Positions 49,439-58,963 are shown, counted from the stretch's first letter. The stretch is 64,000 nt of DNA from Neptunicella marina (GCF_014270035.1 NZ_JACNEP010000010.1:1-64000), one strand, 5' to 3'. Program-made: numbers and translations. Notes: a model not told the origin generated them from the sequence alone.

Positions 49439-50104
49439 ATGAAAAGAACTCTCTTTGTTACCACCCTATCGATGATATGTAGCGCTTGCAGCCTAATGCC
49501 AGATAGCCAGCAAGTTAAAAGACCTGATGTTTCCGGTAGCCAATCACTTCAAAATAGTGTGGGTTTCCAACAGCAGTTTCGCCCCATCATGGGGTCAACA
49601 TCCCTACAACATCATCAAAAAAATCAAAGCGAGAAGGACATTAATTTTTATGTTCGTGCTTTAATGCAAGACTTGGTGAGCAACCTCCAATATGTGAACA
49701 ACACAACACCGGTAGCAGTAGGAAGTTTTACTTTGCTCGATAGCGATTACACCAAAACCAACATTCTTGGTAATCAGTTAGCTGAAAGCGTTATGCACGA
49801 AATGCACAAACTTGGTATCCCTGTTATTGATTTTAAAACCACAGGGGCAATCCGCGTGACTGAGCAAGGCGATTTTATTTTCAGCCGTGACTACACTGAA
49901 CTCAGTGGAGATATGCCTATCCGTTATGTGATGGGCGGCACCATGGTAAAACAACAAAATGGCTATTTAGTGAATGCGAGAATTGTAGGGATAGAATCTA
50001 AAGCGGTAGTGGGTACTGGGCAAATACTTTTACCACAACAAGTTTGTAAAAATATTTTAATTTCCCCAGAACAAAAGCCAGCGGCAACTATTGCCCTAAA
50101 TTAA
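49439..50104 (+). CDS. FlgO-like lipoprotein 2
   Basis: 221 residues from ATG 49439 (AGGA 8 nt upstream; a TTG two codons earlier is possible). Signal peptide ends CSAC (TTLSMICSAC). The body has the same order as lipoprotein 1: VAVGSFTLLD, ILGNQLAESVMHEM, VIDFKTTGAIRV, YVMGGTMVKQQNGYLVNARIVG. It is a paralog of lipoprotein 1. Its 3' end overlaps the convergent lipoprotein gene by 17 nt. Confidence 0.75.
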   Translation: MKRTLFVTTLSMICSACSLMPDSQQVKRPDVSGSQSLQNSVGFQQQFRPIMGSTSLQHHQKNQSEKDINFYVRALMQDLVSNLQYVNNTTPVAVGSFTLLDSDYTKTNILGNQLAESVMHEMHKLGIPVIDFKTTGAIRVTEQGDFIFSRDYTELSGDMPIRYVMGGTMVKQQNGYLVNARIVGIESKAVVGTGQILLPQQVCKNILISPEQKPAATIALN

Positions 50105-51254
50105 TTGTACAAATTGCAATATCATCAATTGCAAAATTCATTTTCGTAGCGATGGGTAAAAATGTCAGCGTACTTTCAGGGGTAAACAACGCTCCCCGAG
50201 GTAACATAATTATTAGCCCATCGCGTATTGTTCTTCCTTGTCCTTGTACAAAAACACTTATCTCACGATCATTACTTTCACTCACCACACCAAAATAATT
50301 ATCCTGATAACTACATACTGTATCACCAACAACAACGCCGGCTTGTTTTGCCTCTTCCCAAATTTTTGTATCAAAGTAAACTTCTTTCAAGCTTAACCAA
50401 TTAATGCTCTCTTGCGGAACATCATTTGCGCTTTGCCAATACTGATCGGGCGAATGAACTAATTCACCCACAATCCACGATTGTGTTGGATCCATGGCAT
50501 CCTTTTCCACTTCACCTTTTTCCATTTTATCTTCCGACAAATACCTCTGTTGATCATCAATTTGCCATGCAGAGTCAGGCTCCGAAGCTAATAAATTAAC
50601 GTTTTGATCTTTGAAATATGCATTAACCGTGGCTTTATATTCTAGTGTGGGATCATTCAAAAAATCCTTGAATTTAGCAGGTGTTATTTGCTCACCTAAC
50701 CAATCGGTTAGCGATTTTAATGTTTTAAATTCTTCATGAATATTTGATAAATAGTTCAAATAGTTGCTTAACTTACTAGCATTAATTGTTTGTATTAACG
50801 CTAGTTTATCATTCAATAAGAACATCTCTGCATAGAAATCAAACAGTGCAAACTCGTAAGCCTTAAGGTATTGACTAAGTAAAGTATTACCATAACTACC
50901 TTGCATTAGTTGCAATTCAGTTAATTGCATGCATTGTTTTATGCAGATAAATTTATTTTCAAATTCTGGGATCAACAAATCAATATTACTGATACCGGCT
51001 TTTCGGGAAAGTGTAATCGAGGACAGGTATGGCAAAACTTCATTCCCTTCTGTCCGGAAACTCAGCTGCGCGGTTACTGTAAAACCGTATTTTGGCATCC
51101 AGCTAGCAGTGTATTGTGACAAGGCGTACCATTTTTCTGCCGCATTATGATGCTGCTCTCCGGCAATCTTTAATTGGGTGGAACAGCCGCTAACAACGAA
51201 AACAGTCAAAATAGGGCTGACTAAAAAGAAGAAATGATATTTTACAAATTTCAT
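50088..51254 (-). CDS. Lipoprotein of unknown function at the end of the pilus operon
   Basis: 388 residues from ATG 51254 (GGGAA site); a frame from 51308 would add 18 residues before the signal. Lipobox VVSGC follows a hydrophobic FFFLVSPILTVFVVSGC. The mature part is Tyr/Asn/Ser-rich and mostly helical early (KFLNDPTL, LNYLSNIHEEFKTL), then beta-like near the end (VQGQGRTIRDGLIIMLPRGA). No family recognised. Last gene of the chaperone-usher operon; possibly a tip or anchoring component. Confidence 0.7.
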   Translation of the reverse strand: MKFVKYHFFFLVSPILTVFVVSGCSTQLKIAGEQHHNAAEKWYALSQYTASWMPKYGFTVTAQLSFRTEGNEVLPYLSSITLSRKAGISNIDLLIPEFENKFICIKQCMQLTELQLMQGSYGNTLLSQYLKAYEFALFDFYAEMFLLNDKLALIQTINASKLSNYLNYLSNIHEEFKTLKSLTDWLGEQITPAKFKDFLNDPTLEYKATVNAYFKDQNVNLLASEPDSAWQIDDQQRYLSEDKMEKGEVEKDAMDPTQSWIVGELVHSPDQYWQSANDVPQESINWLSLKEVYFDTKIWEEAKQAGVVVGDTVCSYQDNYFGVVSESNDREISVFVQGQGRTIRDGLIIMLPRGALFTPESTLTFLPIATKMNFAIDDIAICTINLGQ

Positions 51255-51354
51255 CTGTTCCCAAAAATGGTCAAGAATAATCAAATGGCGTGATACGAAT
51301 GATTTCATTTGTTATAAGAATGTTTAATTGAATTGGTATTAAAAAGCATAGAAA

Positions 51355-51846
51355 TTAAGGAGTTATCGACCATTCAATTCCAACAGGTTGAGAAAATGTA
51401 TAATTGTTAGCAGGCAGCATATCTTGTGCCAAACGCAACCGCCCCCCAACAAATAACCTTACAACTCCTGTCGACCCACTTGATATTTGAACGTCAATAC
51501 CTGCTGGTACGTCAACTTCCTGAGAAATATTTCTCATTTTTCCGGTTGGTTCAAATATAAGCCCGTCACCAGCGTTATTTCGTTGTAGTAATTTAACTGT
51601 AACAGTAACATTCGGCGAGGTTGTTATAACATAACTTCCAACTGTACCTTTGGATGATTCTTCACATGTGTTTATCCCCGTAACATTGGTCAAAGCCCCT
51701 GTTGCAGGATCCATATCACAAATACCTTGCTTGAAAAAAATAGTACCAAAATCTATATCATCAATTACGCTAAATACGTCCTGTGCATGAGCTTGCGGCA
51801 ATGCCAGACCGGCTAATAATAAAATTGATGACAGATATTTTTTCAT
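51355..51846 (-). CDS. Minor pilin-like subunit (DUF4402-type)
   Basis: 163 residues from ATG 51846 (AGGAACGG site). Signal peptide ends PQAHA|QD. The body has the DUF4402-like opening IDFGTIFFKQGICDMDP and TGINTCEESSKGTVGSY, with a C-terminal beta strand ending GIEWSITP. Shorter than the two main subunits at 56363 and 57091, and lacking their NYDG motif. Starts 7 nt after the usher stop. Confidence 0.65.
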   Translation of the reverse strand: MKKYLSSILLLAGLALPQAHAQDVFSVIDDIDFGTIFFKQGICDMDPATGALTNVTGINTCEESSKGTVGSYVITTSPNVTVTVKLLQRNNAGDGLIFEPTGKMRNISQEVDVPAGIDVQISSGSTGVVRLFVGGRLRLAQDMLPANNYTFSQPVGIEWSITP

Positions 51847-51853
51847 CCGTTCC

Positions 51854-54800
51854 TCACTCACCATTACTTAGCTTTCTGATGTCCTGAAACTGTTTAGTTT
51901 CTATCGGCCATGCGTTTAAACCGTTTTTATTTTTATATTCCATCGCCAGTGCTTTTGATAAAAAGTCTTTACTAATGACACAGTAATAATGGGTTCCTGC
52001 AACATTTTTCTCAGCAATATAGAATTCATTTACTGTCACATCGGTTAAAGAAGAACGCAATGATTCCATTGTTGCAGTTGCCATAAATTGTAGAACCCAA
52101 CCTTTACTGGGTATTGTATTTACATCATCTGAGGATAGCTGCACTGCATTTTTACTTTCTCTTTTAATAACAAAAGTATCTTGTTGTGGCCAGTTTGCAT
52201 CTGCAAATAACCGTGCTTCCTCTGGCGTGTTAAATTTACCAATATAAACTTTATATAGAGTTCCACTGTTGCCCATAACAGCTTCAACATCGCCTTCGCT
52301 CCCCTTATTCTGAAGGTAAGATGCTAACATCTGCTCTGCCATTACTTTGGTAGAATAAGCGCCAACCTGGATTGAATATTTGTTACCTTGCTTCATCTGA
52401 ACAAGGTCATTAGTTCCAACGGTTGGTGTCTGTAACGCATTATTTTGATTTACTGCAGAAACTATTACAGTTTGGTTCTGCGTTGGCCGTTGTGTAGCAG
52501 TACCTCTTTGAACTTCAGCCACAGCTAATCCATTTGCATTTTTATTTAAGTGTGGAAATGTAACTTTAACATCAGATTTTAATTGCAAAGAATTCCTTTG
52601 CTCTTGAGTTGTTTTTGCAGAATCCATCATCTCGTTACCCAAAGAATGAGGAGCATCAGGGAAAGACTTAGTTGGTAACAAAAACAGATTTCTTCTTTGT
52701 AGTTCGTCCTCACTCCAAATGAGAGACTCAACGTCGTTTTCAGTGTATTTATAATCTCTTATTGCCTGCTCTTTCAATTGTCCATTTTCTTCTACACGTT
52801 CAAGTACTAATGGCCTTAATTCAATTAACCCACCTGAGCGTGGAGTACTAATACGATATCCAATGGTGTCGGATGTATACCCCTGTTGACTGACATACTC
52901 AGGCGACATCTCAATAATGTATTGGCCTGGTTTAAGCTCATTTAGTTCAAAATATCCATCCAAATCTGTTTTAATTTCTTTGACGACTTCGTCGTCTGCA
53001 TTTTTAAGAAATATTGGCACATTGGTAATGCCTACTTGCGAGTCACTGCTATCGCGATATACATAGCCGATAAAATCCGAAGACATGTAAAAAGGCATAT
53101 TCGCTTCAACATAAGCTCCCGGATGGGCATAAACTACATAGTCATTATTATAAATTTGTGTACCATTTTGCCAGTTCGCTCCAAATTGGAAGACTCCACG
53201 TGTACTGATGCCCGGCAATATAGCGCGACCGGTTTTACCACTGGTTATATTTTGCCACGAGGGGTTTCCAGTAAACGAAACACCTTCCAAATCATAATCG
53301 AGAGGATCTGGTATGCCATTTAATTGACGATCCAAATAAGTATGAGCGCTTAATACGGCATTGGCACTTCCCAACCTGCTGTTAAATATGGCTCTGTTAT
53401 TGTAATAATCATAATTAAAAAAGAATCTCACTCCAGCCTGAATCGACCAACTACTTTCACTGTTATAACTGGCTGAGAGTGTGTAAAGAGCAGAAGGAGT
53501 TTCTTTAGCTAAGTTTTCACTAATACTCCATTGTTTTTGCTCACCAATAAAATAATAACGCCCGGTAATATAATGTGTAAGATCCCAGGGATCGGTTAAT
53601 TTCCAGGTCAATCCTACCGTTGATGATTCTTTCAACGACATTTTCTCCGGATCGTACACCAGATTACCGTTGACACGAATATTATCACTTAGGCGTCCAC
53701 CAACAGTTAAACGCCCCGTCCAAAACTCAGACAAATCATCTTCATTCAAATGATCCCAGTTTTGGTTATATCGCAATTCATTATTGATCGACACAGAAGA
53801 AAAATAGCTGGAAATACGGTTCGAATACGAACGACTTTTATAGTTAGCGTTATCTTGTGATTCAAAAGCAAAATTATAATCGAACCAAGGTAAACGCCCC
53901 GTGTAACTCGCCATTATATTCTGAATAGAACCACGCTCGGCATTTATTCTATTGCTCTTAAAATCCTTAGCTGTTAAATAGCTGAATGCCATTACATCAC
54001 GACCAAAACCATTCGCATTTAACGTTGATAATTGGGCATAGCCGCCGTTACTATCAACAGAAATATCGTTTTCAAGTAATAGTCCAGGAAATGCAAACGC
54101 GTTCTTTAGGCTGATACTTTGCTTGGTTTCGCCTCCAATTTCTGAGCTACTATAACGGAGTCCAATCTGCCAGGAATCAGATAAGCCGTAATCAAAATTT
54201 CCACCAAAGTCGGTAATATTATAATTATCGTTACTACGATCATTGATAAGGCGATGTCCACCGCTCAACGCATAAAATTGTGATGATGTCTCACCTTCAG
54301 CCAATGCATTTTTTGTTAAATCTAAGTATTTAGTGATGACACGTTCTTCACCATAAGGACCGTACAACTTAATTTCAAAGTTATTTGCACCATATTGGGT
54401 TTCTAAATCATTAAGAATCAAGTAACCATCATCTGGTACAACTGTGCTTTGTAAAAAACGTCCATTCAAAAACACTTCAGCTTCCCATCCGGGGGGAGCG
54501 GTTTCTTTAAACGTCACAGACTGATTTTGCGTACGTAAAAATTCTGGACGAGAAACGAAATTAACACCGACACCACTTTGACTATTTGACGTCAAAGACG
54601 AAGTTGAGGATGTCACGTCTCCAAACGTATAGTGATCAAAGAAACCTAATACAGGCTCATCAGGTGTTTGTTTGTATCGAGAAAAAGCAAGTCGAGCCTG
54701 TGTTTCGCCATTCCCGGTATCCGACATGGTTAATTCAGTCGAGTGATACAGAAAATCAGAGGTGAGCTGCAAGGTTAAATTGTACTGATTATCCTCTTTA

Positions 54801-55429
54801 TCAAAATCAGCAGCTGCATTTAAGTATCCTGTAGGAAAAGTATAAAGCCGGTATTGATCCGGAATGGTTATGGTGGGTACTGTATTTCGACCACTCGACT
54901 TATTTTGACTCAACCGCTCTGCACGTCTTGTTCGTTCTTGTTCATCCAAAATTTGAATTGGAAATACTGCATCTGCAGTTTTGATATCTAGTCTTTGCGT
55001 GTAAGGATCAAAAATAACCTTAGCGTTAAATATTTCTTCAACAATTTGACTGTCTATGAAATATTCACCGTAATTTTCACTCCAGTATAGAGTCGAATTT
55101 ATATCGCTAAAATTGAATGAATAATTAAAGGCCGTTTCATCTCGCCAGATTTCTATCTGAGATCGATTTAATTTGTATCGAATTCCTAATCCATCAAATA
55201 ACGGTGACACAGCAAACAATAACTTACTGTTTGCTGGATAGGCGTCAACACTGATCCCAGTATTATTATCGTTTAACCGTACAGACAGAATAAGATAATC
55301 GTCTTCATTTAATGTAACTTTACGCAGTTCGGTAGCTCTAGCATTAAATGAGTACAATTGGCATAAAAGCACTGTAATAGCGACTACTTTTAACGACGCA
55401 GATATCTTCAAAACATTAACTCTATTCAA
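51854..55429 (-). CDS. Fimbrial usher with C-terminal SPOR domains
   Basis: 1191 residues from a TTG start at 55429 (no nearby ATG). A signal peptide (about 1-32, ending NARA) is followed by an N-terminal domain, then a large outer-membrane beta-barrel (FSRYKQTPDEPVLGFFDHY onwards; alternating strands such as FNYSFNF, YRYGLSDSWQIGLRYSS). A carboxypeptidase-regulatory-like Ig module follows (TDLDGYFELNELKPGQYII). The C-terminus has two SPOR-type segments: YSIQVGAYSTKVMAEQMLASY (near 1017-1037) and GWVLQFMA (near 1108). SPOR domains bind peptidoglycan, so the usher may be tied to the wall. The N-terminal domain is not the canonical FimD type. Moves from periplasm to outer membrane. Confidence 0.85.
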   Translation of the reverse strand: MNRVNVLKISASLKVVAITVLLCQLYSFNARATELRKVTLNEDDYLILSVRLNDNNTGISVDAYPANSKLLFAVSPLFDGLGIRYKLNRSQIEIWRDETAFNYSFNFSDINSTLYWSENYGEYFIDSQIVEEIFNAKVIFDPYTQRLDIKTADAVFPIQILDEQERTRRAERLSQNKSSGRNTVPTITIPDQYRLYTFPTGYLNAAADFDKEDNQYNLTLQLTSDFLYHSTELTMSDTGNGETQARLAFSRYKQTPDEPVLGFFDHYTFGDVTSSTSSLTSNSQSGVGVNFVSRPEFLRTQNQSVTFKETAPPGWEAEVFLNGRFLQSTVVPDDGYLILNDLETQYGANNFEIKLYGPYGEERVITKYLDLTKNALAEGETSSQFYALSGGHRLINDRSNDNYNITDFGGNFDYGLSDSWQIGLRYSSSEIGGETKQSISLKNAFAFPGLLLENDISVDSNGGYAQLSTLNANGFGRDVMAFSYLTAKDFKSNRINAERGSIQNIMASYTGRLPWFDYNFAFESQDNANYKSRSYSNRISSYFSSVSINNELRYNQNWDHLNEDDLSEFWTGRLTVGGRLSDNIRVNGNLVYDPEKMSLKESSTVGLTWKLTDPWDLTHYITGRYYFIGEQKQWSISENLAKETPSALYTLSASYNSESSWSIQAGVRFFFNYDYYNNRAIFNSRLGSANAVLSAHTYLDRQLNGIPDPLDYDLEGVSFTGNPSWQNITSGKTGRAILPGISTRGVFQFGANWQNGTQIYNNDYVVYAHPGAYVEANMPFYMSSDFIGYVYRDSSDSQVGITNVPIFLKNADDEVVKEIKTDLDGYFELNELKPGQYIIEMSPEYVSQQGYTSDTIGYRISTPRSGGLIELRPLVLERVEENGQLKEQAIRDYKYTENDVESLIWSEDELQRRNLFLLPTKSFPDAPHSLGNEMMDSAKTTQEQRNSLQLKSDVKVTFPHLNKNANGLAVAEVQRGTATQRPTQNQTVIVSAVNQNNALQTPTVGTNDLVQMKQGNKYSIQVGAYSTKVMAEQMLASYLQNKGSEGDVEAVMGNSGTLYKVYIGKFNTPEEARLFADANWPQQDTFVIKRESKNAVQLSSDDVNTIPSKGWVLQFMATATMESLRSSLTDVTVNEFYIAEKNVAGTHYYCVISKDFLSKALAMEYKNKNGLNAWPIETKQFQDIRKLSNGE

Positions 55430-55528
55430 CCAAAATTACGGCCGTACTACCTGACAACAGAAAAAGCTGAAAAGAAGAGTTCGCTTACCTAAGCGAACTC
55501 CCAACTTACATTAATTTGACAAGTAGAA

Positions 55529-56293
55529 TTACAGGTCTTTTTCTGCAATTAACGTACCACCAAAAGCTTTGTTTTCAGTGAAACGTAATATAAGGTCGGC
55601 AGGATTTTTATTTCGAAGATTTAAGTGAAAATCGGAATGAGAAGTTTCTGTATACAAAGACAACGTCTTTTGTTCACTGATTACATCACCAGTTGATTTT
55701 TCAATTAATTGAACGTCACCGTAAACAGATCGGTTACCAGTGCGATTTAAACGAAAATAAACGTTACCGTCTTTAATATTGACATTGGAAATATTCAAGG
55801 TGGCTTCAAGTTTGCCAGTGCGAACAATGATTGGCAGGTTATGCACTAACTTGGGTGCAATTGATATCATTTCCTTTTTACTATCATCGTCTGATTTAAT
55901 CTCAACCCCACAGTCAACAGATACGTACGAACGGTACTCTGCCGCTTCCGAACGGGCTTTCCGACGCATAACAAATTTCACAGTTTGATTGTTTTGCGGC
56001 GTAAGGGTGAATTTTCGTGGCGAAAACCTGACCCAACTTTCTGCGCTATTGGCTAAGGGTTCTTCTCCCTTATACTCTGTCATTTTACCGGCATCATCAA
56101 ATGCGTAGTGTCGTAATTTTAACTGACACTCCTGCGGTAAAGTGTTGTGGTTATAGATTATGAAATCGGTTTGAGGGTTATCTTGATCAAGATAAATACG
56201 AAATGCCGACATTCCTATTGCATTGGAATACGCGCTAAAAACAGCACATACAATAGATATAAATATATAAATTTTCTTTTTTACTAAATTCAT
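55529..56293 (-). CDS. PapD-like periplasmic pilus chaperone
   Basis: 254 residues from ATG 56293 (GAGGTG site 5 nt upstream); a frame from 56317 is longer with no support. Signal peptide (IYIFISIVCAVFSAYSNA). Two Ig-like domains: the first has FRIYLDQDNPQTDFIIYNH and a G1-strand-like FTLTPQNNQTVKFVMRRKA; the second has LNISNVNIKDGNVYFRLNRTGN. These donor-strand chaperones stabilise pilins before they reach the usher. Encoded 100 nt upstream of the usher start. Confidence 0.85.
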   Translation of the reverse strand: MNLVKKKIYIFISIVCAVFSAYSNAIGMSAFRIYLDQDNPQTDFIIYNHNTLPQECQLKLRHYAFDDAGKMTEYKGEEPLANSAESWVRFSPRKFTLTPQNNQTVKFVMRRKARSEAAEYRSYVSVDCGVEIKSDDDSKKEMISIAPKLVHNLPIIVRTGKLEATLNISNVNIKDGNVYFRLNRTGNRSVYGDVQLIEKSTGDVISEQKTLSLYTETSHSDFHLNLRNKNPADLILRFTENKAFGGTLIAEKDL

Positions 56294-56362
56294 GTTCACC
56301 TCAATTAATAAAGCCATAGTCTTCTCACAAAGACTATGGCTTCAATCAAAATACATGCCAAC

Positions 56363-57034
56363 TTAGTAAGTTACATCGATTGTATAGGTCTCAGTATATA
56401 ACTGACTAGTAGTAAAGTTGATGTTTGAAGTAACATCACCACCTACAACAATGATGGAAGAGCCTGATGTAATAGTACCTGAGCCTGCTGAGTTACCTAC
56501 AGTATCACCAGAGGTGGCTAACACAACAGAAGCCTGAGTATCCGTTAACAAGGCAGTACATGAATCACCATCAGATGAACCATCATAGTTACTCGCACAA
56601 CCAGCGGGAGCAAAATCAAAACTGGTTCCGCTAACTGATTGCAATGTAATTTTAACGGTAGAGCCAGGTACACCTGTAATCTGATAAACACCTGGTGTAC
56701 CAGTTAGCGTAGTATAGCTGCAGCCAGTACCAGCCAGCTCTCCATAAGTTGCACCTTCAGCGTCAGCTGCACCTGATGCGATCTTAAGGCGGCTGTTACC
56801 TGGATAGAAAGCACCTGTAGCATTAGCGACTTGCATAGTACAAACTGAGCCAGAGTTAAGTTTCATACCTGAACCAAAGTCAATCGCCGTTAACGGTGTC
56901 AGACCAACATCAGGTACGGTTTTAAACTTAACGTCATATTGTTGAGTGTTCGCCATCGCGCTACCGCTGATACCGGCAAACAGTGTTACCATACTGATGG
57001 TACGGATTAGTTTAATTAGTTTTGTAGGTTGCAT
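56363..57034 (-). CDS. Major pilin-like subunit 2 (DUF4402-type)
   Basis: 223 residues from ATG 57034 with AAGGAG 8 nt upstream. Signal peptide ends SGSAMA|NTQQ. Shares with subunit 1 the order TAIDFGSG, EGATYGELAGTGC, GAFYPGN, FAPAGCASNYDG and DSCTA, so the two are paralogs. Four or more cysteines suggest disulfides. C-terminus TYTIDVTY, a beta strand. Likely assembled by the usher. Confidence 0.75.
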   Translation of the reverse strand: MQPTKLIKLIRTISMVTLFAGISGSAMANTQQYDVKFKTVPDVGLTPLTAIDFGSGMKLNSGSVCTMQVANATGAFYPGNSRLKIASGAADAEGATYGELAGTGCSYTTLTGTPGVYQITGVPGSTVKITLQSVSGTSFDFAPAGCASNYDGSSDGDSCTALLTDTQASVVLATSGDTVGNSAGSGTITSGSSIIVVGGDVTSNINFTTSQLYTETYTIDVTY

Positions 57035-57090
57035 TGCAACGCTCCTTCTATTCGTAATTCGCAATATGTTTATCAGTGATTCAAAATCAA

Positions 57091-57726
57091 TTACTGATAA
57101 ATCACATCCACCGTAAACTTGGCAGAATAATCCGTATTTGGATTAAGATCTGTAGCCCCAATAGTAACAGTACCGCCCACGGTAAAACCCAATTGGCCAA
57201 CAAGAGCTGAGCCACCCACATCAGCAGTTGCAGCTAACGGTTTAGGAATACTCGTAATATCACCACTGTAGGTAGTACAAGTATCACTTGCCGCCCCACC
57301 ATCATAATTAGCCAAGCAGCCAGCTGGAACAAAACTAAAATCCCCCCCAGCTGCAACACCGGTAATTGAGATTAATACCGTCTGAGCATCAATACCATTT
57401 AAACTAAATTTACCTACTTTAGTTGTTGCGCCAGTCGAGTTGATACACCCAGTTCCGGTAATATCACCGTAAGTACCACCCACAGTTAGACCATCTGTCA
57501 ATACATCAGCATCAGCTGGTGCGTTAGCATCGATAGAACAAGTCCCACCTGCTGCGGTGTACATAATTGAACCAAAATCAAGCGGTTGATCTTCACTAAT
57601 AGAAACATCACTAACAGCGGTAATGGTTACCGGCAATGGATAGGATGTAGCATTAACCACTCCTGTGCTGGCTAACAGCGCCACCCCTAGTCCAAGGGCT
57701 TTATTGTTTTTCAATATTTGTTGCAT
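57091..57726 (-). CDS. Major pilin-like subunit 1 (DUF4402-type)
   Basis: 211 residues from ATG 57726 with TAGGAG 8 nt upstream. Signal ends STGVVNA|TSYP. Contains DFGSIMYTAAGGTC, GGTYGDITGTGCINST, FVPAGCLANYDGG and DTCTTYSG, which correspond to motifs in subunit 2. C-terminus FTVDVIYQ. First gene of the chaperone-usher operon. Confidence 0.75.
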   Translation of the reverse strand: MQQILKNNKALGLGVALLASTGVVNATSYPLPVTITAVSDVSISEDQPLDFGSIMYTAAGGTCSIDANAPADADVLTDGLTVGGTYGDITGTGCINSTGATTKVGKFSLNGIDAQTVLISITGVAAGGDFSFVPAGCLANYDGGAASDTCTTYSGDITSIPKPLAATADVGGSALVGQLGFTVGGTVTIGATDLNPNTDYSAKFTVDVIYQ

Positions 57727-58200
57727 AACAACACTCCTAATGTTTTTCCAAATTCTTATCAGAAAGATATTAAGCAGACAATATAAAGAATCGCCCATCA
57801 CCTAGTATCCCACAATAAAAACGCATTAATTGTAACGACACAAGCTGCCTAACGATTTCTTATCGGCACAGTTTGAGAGACTTTTAGATTTTTATTTCAA
57901 CTATTTAAAGATACTTTCTGCGAATTGAGTAAAAATAAGACATTGAAGGAACTTCACAACGTCCAGTTCTTGTTCATCTCGGCTAAAACTCAGCCAAGTG
58001 GTACATAAATTATTCTAGTAAGTTGATAATTACACAAGCATCAATAAATAAATTTATGCACAGCCAAAGTATACATACCAATACACACTTATATATTCTA
58101 ATACCACCAATTTGAGTTAATAAAATGGCTAATATTTTTTTAGAAAAATTTTATCTTGGTTAATTAATGAACATTTAACCTAAGGCGCTATTTTACAGAA
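57727..58200. other. 474-bp intergenic region before the pilin operon
   Basis: AT-rich, with no recognised ORF, RNA gene or invertible repeat pair. It holds the expected minus-strand pilin promoter, but no clear promoter match was found. Its length is unusual for a compact operon and suggests complex control. Confidence 0.5.
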
Positions 58201-58815
58201 TCATTGTGCATGTTCAGCAATGGAATAAGGAATAAATCGAGAGCTCGATGCAACAACACGTTTATTCATTGCTTCTACAACTCTCGCGTTGAATACAATT
58301 CCGTTTGAGTTTGACATTATGCTGGTAGATAAGAAATACCCAAAACCAAGCTCTTTTGCTTCATCACTTGACCAAAATGTCTGTAAATAATCATCATTAC
58401 TCACCTCTTCACTAATAGGTAAACCTTCCTGTTGCATGCAATCAATCAGGTACTCAAGCATATGTCGTGAAAATTGCGGATAAGCGTTTTTTGTATCGTT
58501 AGCCATAGGTGCGATACCTATAACCTTGTCCAAGGGCACTGGCAAATCACGTCCTAATTCAAATGCCATTTGCTCCGTGTATTCATTTAATCGGCTAAAT
58601 TGCATATCAGAACTATATAGCGCGCTATTGCGCTCAGGCATTTGCATTGTTGCAACAGGTACAACATCTTTGCATTCATAAAAGCTGCCATCATCACGTG
58701 CACACAAGCGGGTATCATCTGATGCGGCAATATCGTACCAGCTCATGCATCCACTGAGGCCAAATATTGCCAGTGTAGACACTATGTACTTTGAAGAACA
58801 ACGCTTGGAATTCAT
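58201..58815 (-). CDS. FlgO-like lipoprotein 3
   Basis: 204 residues. Lipobox LSGC (IFGLSGCMSWYD). A short Cys-containing N-terminal part (DTRLCARDDGSFYECKDV) is followed by FlgO-like order: VIGIAPMANDTKNAYPQFSRHMLEYL, MQQEGLPISEE, GYFLSTSIMSNSNGIVFNARVV. It lies upstream of the pilin operon on the same strand. Similar in order to the two FlgO-like genes at 48.8-50.1 kb. Confidence 0.75.
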   Translation of the reverse strand: MNSKRCSSKYIVSTLAIFGLSGCMSWYDIAASDDTRLCARDDGSFYECKDVVPVATMQMPERNSALYSSDMQFSRLNEYTEQMAFELGRDLPVPLDKVIGIAPMANDTKNAYPQFSRHMLEYLIDCMQQEGLPISEEVSNDDYLQTFWSSDEAKELGFGYFLSTSIMSNSNGIVFNARVVEAMNKRVVASSSRFIPYSIAEHAQ

Positions 58816-58913
58816 GTAATTACCTTTCCATATGACAATTTTTAGGTGACTTTTAGAGGAAATTTAACCTTTCACATTTTTATATCTTTCGTTTTGCAAT
58901 TTACACGCCAAAA

Positions 58914-58941
58914 AAAAAGCGATGCTGAGCATCGCTTTTTT
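58914..58941 (-). terminator. Terminator of glyA
   Basis: Perfect stem AAAAAGCGATGC/GCATCGCTTTTT with loop TGA. On the minus strand it is followed by a long U run. Located 23 nt after the glyA stop. Confidence 0.93.
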
Positions 58942-58963
58942 AGTTTGTCATTGATCGGATTAA

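Noticed and set aside
48791-50104. Flagellar locus
   Set aside because: Only FlgO-like lipoproteins are present; no flg, fli or flh genes occur in the window.
57727-58200. Invertible promoter element controlling the pilus operon
   Set aside because: I looked for an inverted repeat pair flanking the region and found none, and there is no recombinase gene nearby.
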